Source: an uncultured Clostridia bacterium (GTDB lineage Bacteria > Bacillota > Clostridia > CAKSNL01 > HGM11501). Taken from it: a stretch of DNA of 64,000 nt. The DNA lies in NCBI GenBank assembly GCA_934476235.1, contig CAKSNL010000006.1, forward strand, positions 62,001 through 126,000. The letters run 5' to 3'. The notes under the pieces were generated by a model. It ran no database searches. It saw only the letters and a program-made list of their open reading frames with translations, and was not told the origin of the DNA. This document shows positions 58,158 to 64,000 of the stretch, one piece after another (positions within the stretch are counted from its first letter, which is position 1; each line of letters begins with the position of its first letter). The position numbers and the translations under genes are program-made.

Positions 58158-59267
58158 TTACATAAAGAGCGCTTTTATTATTTCTTCAAAATATTCGGGG
58201 CTCGTTTCGCCCGGGCACTTTAAGAGCGACTTATTGCCCGAAAGGCGCGGACGGATTTTTTTAAGGTCCGCTTCGTCAAGCTTTAATTCCGGAGCCTCGG
58301 TAAGATCGGTCGCGAGGGTCATTACCTCACCCTCCGTTCTTAAGATCTCGTCATAAAGCGCGGCGGCTCTTTCGGGCTCCCACTTGGAGGAGTGCATTAA
58401 AAACGCGGGAAGGAAGAGCGCGCATGCGTAGCCGTGCGGAATGTCCTTCTCCTCCGACAAATAGTAAGAAAGCGCGTGGCACATCGTTGTCCCCGTTGTT
58501 TCGATTGCAAGCCCTGCGTATATAGATGCAAGGTAGAGCGCTTCAAAATCCTTTTCGTCAAGCCCGTCGGTTCCGTAAGATGATATCGTTTCAAATTCCG
58601 GAATCAAAAGCTTGAGCGCGCGGATAGCAAACGTGTCGGAAAAATCATCCGCCAGGCGGTTAAAATAGCTCTCAAAGGCGTGGCACATCGCGTCCAGCGC
58701 GGTGGACTTTAAGACATAAGGACTCATGAAGGTTAAATATTTCACATCGCCGAGCGCTATATCGGGCAAAAGAGCCTCGTTCGCAATGCTCTTTTTAACT
58801 CCCTCGCTTGTCGTAATGACCGCGTAGCGCGTGACCTCGCTCCCCGTTCCTGCGGTGGTTCCGACCGCGGCGATGGGAAGCGGTGCGTTTTTCACATTGT
58901 AGGAGAATGCGTCCTCCTCGCTTATACCGGGATTTGCGGCAAGAAGGGCGACAGCCTTTGCAGCGTCCAGCGCACTTCCTCCTCCGATGCCGATGACAAA
59001 ATCGCAGCCGGATTTTATAGCCGCGTCTGATGCAGAGGAAACGCTTTTATATGTAGGGTTCGGCTCAACTCCCGAAAATATTTCATAGGAAACGCCTTTT
59101 TTATCCAGCGCCTCTTTAACGTCGGAAAGCGCGCCCGTCCTTTCCGCGGCGGACGCGGTCGTGACTATCAGCGCCTTTTTGCCGAGCGACGAAAGCGCCG
59201 CGGAGTTATTTTTTACCGCACCGTTTTCTATTATCATATTCGTGGGCGAAAAAATTCTGTGTTTCAT
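58158..59267 (-). CDS. Iron-containing alcohol dehydrogenase
   Basis: 369 residues. Group III Fe-ADH: NAD loop GIGGGSALDAAK, AVGTTAGTGSEVTR, and metal ligands in STALDAMCHAFES (Asp, His), TMCHALS and IPHGYA. These enzymes reduce aldehydes to alcohols, often butanol or 1,3-propanediol in fermentation. The start ATG at 59265-59267 has AAGGAGG upstream and a perfect promoter. Transcribed alone, or with the DUF6512-like gene by read-through. Confidence 0.92.
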   Translation of the reverse strand: MKHRIFSPTNMIIENGAVKNNSAALSSLGKKALIVTTASAAERTGALSDVKEALDKKGVSYEIFSGVEPNPTYKSVSSASDAAIKSGCDFVIGIGGGSALDAAKAVALLAANPGISEEDAFSYNVKNAPLPIAAVGTTAGTGSEVTRYAVITTSEGVKKSIANEALLPDIALGDVKYLTFMSPYVLKSTALDAMCHAFESYFNRLADDFSDTFAIRALKLLIPEFETISSYGTDGLDEKDFEALYLASIYAGLAIETTGTTMCHALSYYLSEEKDIPHGYACALFLPAFLMHSSKWEPERAAALYDEILRTEGEVMTLATDLTEAPELKLDEADLKKIRPRLSGNKSLLKCPGETSPEYFEEIIKALFM

Positions 59268-59290
59268 ATTATTGCCTCCTTATCTTAATT

Positions 59291-59319
59291 ATTATATTAC
59301 GGCAAGGGGGCACTGTCAA
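59291..59319 (-). promoter_or_regulatory. Promoter of the alcohol dehydrogenase
   Basis: Minus-strand TTGACA (59314-59319), 17 bp, TATAAT (59291-59296): perfect consensus. Confidence 0.88.
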
Positions 59320-59422
59320 GTGGCTTTCGGAGCAATTTTGTTATATAAGGATGTGTCAGCCGCGCGCTTTTCGCTGTTTCGGAAAACAGGAGAAACGGCA
59401 ATAAAAAAGCAGTATATTCGGG

Positions 59423-59451
59423 TTGACAGAAAGGGAAAAACAAGATAAAAT
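59423..59451 (+). promoter_or_regulatory. Promoter of the SGNH-galM-GH43 unit
   Basis: TTGACA (59423-59428), 17 bp, TAAAAT (59446-59451). Confidence 0.8.
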
Positions 59452-59502
59452 ATGTATGAGGTAAAACCGGAATAAATAACATTTAAGTTGGGAAGTGTTT
59501 TT

Positions 59503-60135
59503 TTGGACGTAAAGAATAAAACCGTGAATTTTCTGGGCGATTCGATAACCGAGGGGCACGGCGCGACATGCAGAGAAAACTGCTTTGTTTCCGTGTTCGG
59601 GAAAAAGACCGGGGCAAGGGTGAGAAACTACGGCATCGGCGGCACGAGGATTGCGCGCCAGAGGGAGAAGGACGAATTTGAAGAGCGCGGAAACTTCTGC
59701 GACAGGATGAGGGGCATGGAGGACGCGGACGTGATGGTCGTTTTCGGCGGAACGAACGATTTCGGGCACGGGGACGCGCCGATGGGCGTTTTTTCGGACA
59801 GGACGGACGATACATTTTACGGAGCGTGCCACACATGCTTTTCCTATCTGGCGGAAAAATATGCCGGAAAGCCCTTATTTATCATAACTCCGCTCCACAG
59901 AATCGGAGAGCTTGATAAGAACAGAAACGGACTTTTGCTTATCGACTATGTTTCGGCGATAAAAGAGGTTGCAGCGTACTATTCCGTTCCCGTGCTTGAC
60001 CTTTACTCAGAGTACGGCATAAACCCGGTGATAGACTCTTTGCGCGAGCGGTTCATGCCGGACGCGCTTCATCCGTCGGATTTGGGGCATGAGCTTTTGG
60101 CGAATAAAATAATTTCATACATAAAGAACATATAA
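59503..60135 (+). CDS. SGNH/GDSL-family esterase
   Basis: 210 residues. All blocks are intact: GDSIT (Ser14), GIGGT, GGTND and DALHPSD (Asp/His). Compact single-domain cytosolic form, likely a carbohydrate acetyl-esterase. The start is TTG 59503, about 6 nt after GGGAAGTG; TTG 59488 overlaps that site and is less likely. It opens a probable operon with galM, the GH43-like gene, pgeF and the peptide-binding protein, whose gaps are at most 16 nt. Confidence 0.9.
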   Translation: MDVKNKTVNFLGDSITEGHGATCRENCFVSVFGKKTGARVRNYGIGGTRIARQREKDEFEERGNFCDRMRGMEDADVMVVFGGTNDFGHGDAPMGVFSDRTDDTFYGACHTCFSYLAEKYAGKPLFIITPLHRIGELDKNRNGLLLIDYVSAIKEVAAYYSVPVLDLYSEYGINPVIDSLRERFMPDALHPSDLGHELLANKIISYIKNI

Positions 60136-60151
60136 AACGGAGGTTGTAACG

Positions 60152-61183
60152 ATGATTGAAAAGAAAGATTACGGAAGAGTCGGAGAAAAAGAGGTTTATT
60201 TATATAAGCTTGACAACGGCAAGGGCTTGTCTGCCGAGATTATAACCTACGGCGGAATCATAAGAACGCTCACCTTTGACGGGACGGACGTTGTGCTGGG
60301 GCGCGACAGTTTGGAGGAGTACATGAATAACACGGGCTGCTACGGAGCCCTTATCGGCAGAAACTCAAACAGAATCGCAAACGGCGAATTCACGCTTAAC
60401 AATGTTAAATACACTCTTGCGAAGAACAACGGAAACAACAACCTTCACGGCGGACTTGTGGGCTTCGGCAAAAGAGTGTGGGATTCAAAGGCGATGGATA
60501 AGGAGGAGCCTTCGCTTGTGCTCACCTTAGTAAGCGCGGATGGGGACGAGGGCTTCCCCGGCAAGGTAAAGGTCAAGGTAACGTACACCCTTACCAGGAA
60601 CAACGCAATAAGGATACATTACGAGGGCAAGTCAAGCCGCGACACGCTTCTTAACATGACAAACCACACTTATTTTAACTTAAACGGTCACGCATCCGGC
60701 ACGGTTGACAATCACACGCTTAAGATGGCGTCGAGCTTCTACACGCCGAACACGCCCGAGTGCATGCCTTACGGCGTGGTTGAAAAAACCGAAGGAACAC
60801 CCTTTGACTTCCGCGAAGGCTTAAGGCTGGGGGACGGGTTCTCATCAGACCATGAGCAGATAAAGCTCTTCTCGGGCTATGACCATAACTTCGCGCTTGA
60901 CGGATTCGGCTACAGAGAATTTGCAGTTCTGACGGGCGATGAGTCAAATATCACCATGACGGCTTATACGGACCGCCCGGCAGTTCAGATATATTCCGGA
61001 AACGGAATAGACGAGGAGAGGGTGTGCAAGGACGGCGCAAAATATCCCAAGCACGGCGGCGTATGCCTTGAAACCCAGGTGTTCCCGAACGCTATGGAAT
61101 ACAGCCACTTCCCCTCGCCGATACTCAAAAAGGGCGAAAAGTATGACACTGTGACGGAATTTCGCTTTTCGAAGGGAGAATAA
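60152..61183 (+). CDS. galM: Aldose 1-epimerase
   Basis: 343 residues. Mutarotase that interconverts alpha and beta anomers of galactose and other hexoses. IGRNSNRIANGEF, NNLHGG, the catalytic His in TNHTYFNL and the Glu in VCLETQ are all present. The start is ATG 60152 after CGGAGG. Its place between an esterase and a GH43-like enzyme suggests it handles sugars freed by them; galE would take the galactose on. Confidence 0.95.
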   Translation: MIEKKDYGRVGEKEVYLYKLDNGKGLSAEIITYGGIIRTLTFDGTDVVLGRDSLEEYMNNTGCYGALIGRNSNRIANGEFTLNNVKYTLAKNNGNNNLHGGLVGFGKRVWDSKAMDKEEPSLVLTLVSADGDEGFPGKVKVKVTYTLTRNNAIRIHYEGKSSRDTLLNMTNHTYFNLNGHASGTVDNHTLKMASSFYTPNTPECMPYGVVEKTEGTPFDFREGLRLGDGFSSDHEQIKLFSGYDHNFALDGFGYREFAVLTGDESNITMTAYTDRPAVQIYSGNGIDEERVCKDGAKYPKHGGVCLETQVFPNAMEYSHFPSPILKKGEKYDTVTEFRFSKGE

Positions 61184-61185
61184 AA

Positions 61186-62100
61186 ATGTTGAAAAACGGT
61201 GAAAAATGGTTTGATACCGACAATAATGTTATACACGCGCACGGCGGATATATAATTTTCCACGAAGGCTATTACTACTGGTACGGCGAGGACAGAAGGG
61301 ACGATATTTATGTTTCCTGCTACCGCTCAAAGGACCTTAAGACATGGGAATTCCGCGGTCACGTTCTGACGCAGAAGTCAAAAACCGAGAGGATGAGAGT
61401 TAAGTCCGACCTTCGCCTCTCGCGCGAGGACGGGGGAAAGGTGAATATTGAGCGCCCGAAAGTGCTCTATAACGAAAAAACGAAAAAGTTCGTTATGTGG
61501 ATGCACTACGAAAACGGGGTGGATTACCTTCAGGCTGCCGCGGCGATAGCGACGAGCGACACGCCCGACGGGGAGTTCACCTACCGCGGCTCGTTTAATC
61601 CTTACGGAAATATGTCGCGCGACTGCACGCTTTTTAAGGACGGGGACGAGGTGTATTTCGTTTCCACCGCGCGCGACAATGCGGACCTTCACATTTACCG
61701 CCTGGCGGACGATTATATGAATGTCGACAAGCATGTTAACACGCTTTTTCAGGGCGAGTACCGCGAAGCTCCGGCGTTCTTTAAAAAGGACGGCAAGTAT
61801 TTTGTTATTACCTCATGGTGCACCGGCTGGGCGCCCAATCAGAGCACATTCGCGGTCGGCGATTCGATGGACGGGCGCTTTACCGTCAACAGAAATTTCG
61901 GCGACGAGACGACCTACCGCTCGCAGAGCGCGTTCATTCTCCCGGTTGAGAAGAACGGCGAAACGGAGTATATCTACTTCGGCGACAGATGGGGCGGCAG
62001 AGCGGAGAAGTACTTTGAGTCGAGCTATATCGTACTTAAAATAAAGTTCGATTCCGAGGGCATGCCCTATATCGACTATGACGGGGAAGCATACCTTTGA
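61186..62100 (+). CDS. GH43-like glycoside hydrolase
   Basis: 304 residues. Five-bladed beta-propeller. The N-terminal WFDTDNNVIHAHGGYIIF... YYWYGED and NIERPKVLYN (Glu as proposed acid) match GH43 subfamilies around galactan-active GH43_24/34. SRDCTLFKDGDEVYFVS and APAFFKKDGKYFVITS mark blade starts. Cytosolic, since no signal peptide is present. Likely an exo-acting galactosidase or arabinosidase; substrate inferred from galM and galE in the region. Two nt from galM. Confidence 0.82.
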   Translation: MLKNGEKWFDTDNNVIHAHGGYIIFHEGYYYWYGEDRRDDIYVSCYRSKDLKTWEFRGHVLTQKSKTERMRVKSDLRLSREDGGKVNIERPKVLYNEKTKKFVMWMHYENGVDYLQAAAAIATSDTPDGEFTYRGSFNPYGNMSRDCTLFKDGDEVYFVSTARDNADLHIYRLADDYMNVDKHVNTLFQGEYREAPAFFKKDGKYFVITSWCTGWAPNQSTFAVGDSMDGRFTVNRNFGDETTYRSQSAFILPVEKNGETEYIYFGDRWGGRAEKYFESSYIVLKIKFDSEGMPYIDYDGEAYL

Positions 62101-62888
62101 TGCATAAGGAATTTATTAAAAGAACATATGACGGCTTGGAGTACCTTGTAAGCCCGTTGCTTGAAAGCGAGGGCGTGCTCCATTGCTTTACGACAAGGCT
62201 CGGGGGATATTCAAGGGGGCACCTTGAAAGCCTTAATTTAGGGCTCGGACGGGGCGACGATGAGGCTTCGCTTAAGAAAAATTACGAAAAAGTCGCGCAT
62301 GCGCTCGGGTTTAATATTGAAAAGCTTTCGATTACAAAGCAGATTCATAAGACCCGGTCGGCATATATTAAGGAGCCTGTCCTCCGCTCCGAGGGGTGCG
62401 ACGCGCTTTTCACCGACAGAACCGGAATCCCCTTGATGAGCTACTCGGCGGACTGCGTTCCCGTGCTAATGTATGACAGAAGGAGAAAAGCCGCGGCGAC
62501 GGTTCATTCCGGATGGCGGGGAACGGCGGCGAAAATATGCGCGCACGTAATAGGTGACATGCATGAGGTGCTCGGCACGGAGCCGGGCGACCTTGTCTGC
62601 GCAATCGGTCCGTCCATCGGGCAGTGCTGCTTTCAGATAAAAGACGACGCGGTAAAGGTTTTTAAGGAAAACTTTGAAAACACGGATTTTATCCGCCCGG
62701 AGGGCGACGGGGTTCACTACAGGGCGGATATCTGGGAGGCGGTGCGCCGCACCTTGACCGGGTCCGGCGTCCGGGACGAAAATATCGACCTTGCCGCCGA
62801 GTGCAGCTGCTGTAACGACATCTATTTTTCCTGCCGCAGGCAAAAGGGAAAATTCGGCGCTATGGGCGCGTTTATACAATTACAGTAA
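62100..62888 (+). CDS. pgeF: Peptidoglycan editing factor PgeF (YfiH, laccase-domain)
   Basis: 262 residues. Cytoplasmic protein that removes misplaced amino acids from UDP-MurNAc and, in assays, acts as a copper oxidase or purine nucleoside phosphorylase. SYSADCVPVLMYD, HSGWRGTA and GPSIGQCCFQI hold the conserved His/Cys metal ligands. The start is ATG 62100, overlapping the GH43-like stop (TGATG); TTG 62097 is the other option. It is in the same transcript as the sugar genes by position. Confidence 0.93.
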   Translation: MHKEFIKRTYDGLEYLVSPLLESEGVLHCFTTRLGGYSRGHLESLNLGLGRGDDEASLKKNYEKVAHALGFNIEKLSITKQIHKTRSAYIKEPVLRSEGCDALFTDRTGIPLMSYSADCVPVLMYDRRRKAAATVHSGWRGTAAKICAHVIGDMHEVLGTEPGDLVCAIGPSIGQCCFQIKDDAVKVFKENFENTDFIRPEGDGVHYRADIWEAVRRTLTGSGVRDENIDLAAECSCCNDIYFSCRRQKGKFGAMGAFIQLQ

Positions 62889-62903
62889 TAAAGGAACAAA
62901 AAA

Positions 62904-64000
62904 TGAAAAAAATTCTTTCACTTTTAACTCTTCTCTGCCTACTGCTTTCGGGATGCACGAAAAAGGAAGAGAGCGCTGTGGACGCGGAAAGAGCAAAAAC
63001 GGCACGGCGCACGGCGGTTATGACGGAGGGCGGAACGGTAAACGTGACGGTGCGAAAGCCCGATACGTTTAACCCGATCGTGACCGAATACGAAAGCTGC
63101 CGCGAGCTTTACTATCTTTTTTATGACGGGCTTTTCACGCTTTCGGACACTTTTTCGGCGGTGCCGAACCTTGCCGAGAGCTACACTCCGGGAGCGGACG
63201 GTAAGAGCGGCACGCTCAAAATAAAGCACGGAATCGCGTTTTCGGACTCATCGCCCCTTACCGCGGAGGACGTTTATTATACCGTAAACTTTATAAAGGA
63301 GCACCCGGCGACCTACGGCGGGTGCGTGGCGAATATTGAATCCGTCGCCGTTTCCGGGTCCGATACGCTTTATATAAGCCTTTATGAGCCGGAGTACCGC
63401 TTTGAAACGATGCTGACGTTTCCCATAATAAAGGAAAATTCACCCGAGATAATGACTTATCCGGTGGGAACGGGTCAGTTCCGTGCGGATGAGGCGGACG
63501 TGGGCTATACCTCGCTCACCTGCCGCAAGAACGACGGATATCATATGGGAAGACCCTACCTTGACGGTTTTTCTGTCCGCTTCACGAATACGGGCCTTAA
63601 GGCGGCGGCGTCATTCTCATCGGGAGAAACGGACCTTATCGCCGGGACCGAGCTTGACATTTCCTCTGCCGAAAAGGTGAAGATATATGAAGGGCGCACA
63701 AACAGATTTGAATTTCTGGGCTTTAACTGCGGAGCCGCACTGTTTTCGGAGGATTCGGCGCGCCGCGCGGTCTATGAGGCGGTAGGGAAGATGAAGCTTT
63801 CCGAGTCGTCGGAAAAAATCGCGGCTCCTTCGCTCACGCCGCTTAACCCCTCGGCGTGGTTCATGGGCGACGTTCAGCCGGGGGAGGGGGACGCTCCGAA
63901 GGATATTCTGGAGCGTAACTCCTGGAAAATGGGCGCCTCCGGAATCTATGCGAAGGACGGCAAACAGCTCTCGTTTAAGATACTCGTAAACTCGGACGAT
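62904..64000 (+). CDS. Peptide-binding ABC transporter lipoprotein (partial, runs off right edge)
   Basis: 365 codons are visible, open to the window end. Lipobox LLLSGC (Cys at 17). Family 5 substrate-binding protein: VRKPDTFNPIVTEY, YDGLFTLSDTFSAVPNLAESY, LKIKHGIAFSDSSPLTAEDVYYT and YPVGTGQF fit OppA/DppA-like proteins. The usual length is 500-600, so about a third is missing. It would bind peptides or other solutes outside the membrane. The ATG 62904 follows AAAGGAAC, 16 nt after pgeF. Confidence 0.88.

Noticed and set aside
1..64000. Prophage, integrative element or defence island
   Set aside because: No integrase, transposase, phage structural, restriction, toxin-antitoxin or CRISPR-associated gene could be recognised; the repeats are non-coding.

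Overview
The window looks like a chromosomal segment of a spore-forming, S-layer-bearing Clostridia (Bacillota), probably an uncultured gut or anaerobic-digester lineage. Four things point there. There is a complete spoIIAA-spoIIAB-sigF operon. A long Bacillus-type SRP RNA sits in front of dnaX. Three proteins carry SLH domains. Strong AGGAGG-like ribosome binding sites and textbook TTGACA-17-TATAAT promoters occur throughout. No phage, transposase, plasmid or CRISPR genes were seen, and most genes are housekeeping or carbohydrate-related.

Layout. 1-8.9 kb: a GH106-like glycosidase running off the left edge, a Mn-type CDF exporter, tRNA-Lys(CTT) with an odd repetitive tail, a degenerate beta-lactamase-fold protein, an EamA transporter, leuA and a GH30 glucosidase. 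8.9-14.5 kb: SRP RNA, then dnaX, a beta-propeller gene, ybaB and recR, facing purB. 14.6-22 kb: two very large secreted SLH proteins behind a strong promoter and a possible 9-codon leader ORF. 22-29.3 kb: a repeat cluster, then YARHG protein/amidase, NfeD/SPFH, an SDR, a GH2 glycosidase and a 56-aa membrane peptide. 29.3-34.5 kb: an EF-G-like GTPase, an SGNH hydrolase, rpsF-ssb-rpsR and a methyltransferase. 34.5-41.6 kb, all on the minus strand: AraC regulator; lrp-aminotransferase-pyrG; tyrS-galE. 41.7-46.3 kb: a SHOCT membrane pair and a DeoR-regulated AraL/AraM-like operon. 46.4-53.6 kb: prfA, the sigma-F operon, tsaE-tsaB-rpiB-nrdR and glnN. 53.8-58.1 kb: an envelope cluster (unknown membrane protein, SLH protein, UPF0178; Wzz and BY-kinase). 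58.1-64 kb: iron alcohol dehydrogenase, SGNH hydrolase, galM, a GH43-like enzyme, pgeF and a peptide-binding lipoprotein cut by the right edge.

How it fits together. Several glycosidases (GH106-like, GH30, GH2, GH43-like), two SGNH esterase-like enzymes, GalM and GalE suggest a saccharolytic life on complex glycans. All the glycosidases lack obvious export signals, so they probably act on imported oligosaccharides. The SLH proteins, amidase, Wzz/BY-kinase and PgeF belong to the cell envelope.

The most unusual signals are regulatory or repetitive. (i) A DeoR/HAD/G1P-dehydrogenase locus has four identical 10-bp operator-like sites. (ii) A small dispersed repeat family has two copies that sit between duplicated intrinsic terminators. 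(iii) The tRNA-Lys 3' tail is followed by inverted copies of its own T-arm and acceptor end. (iv) A terminator carries the next gene's Shine-Dalgarno sequence in its 3' arm. I found no clear new defence or mobile system. All function calls come from reading motifs, without database searches.
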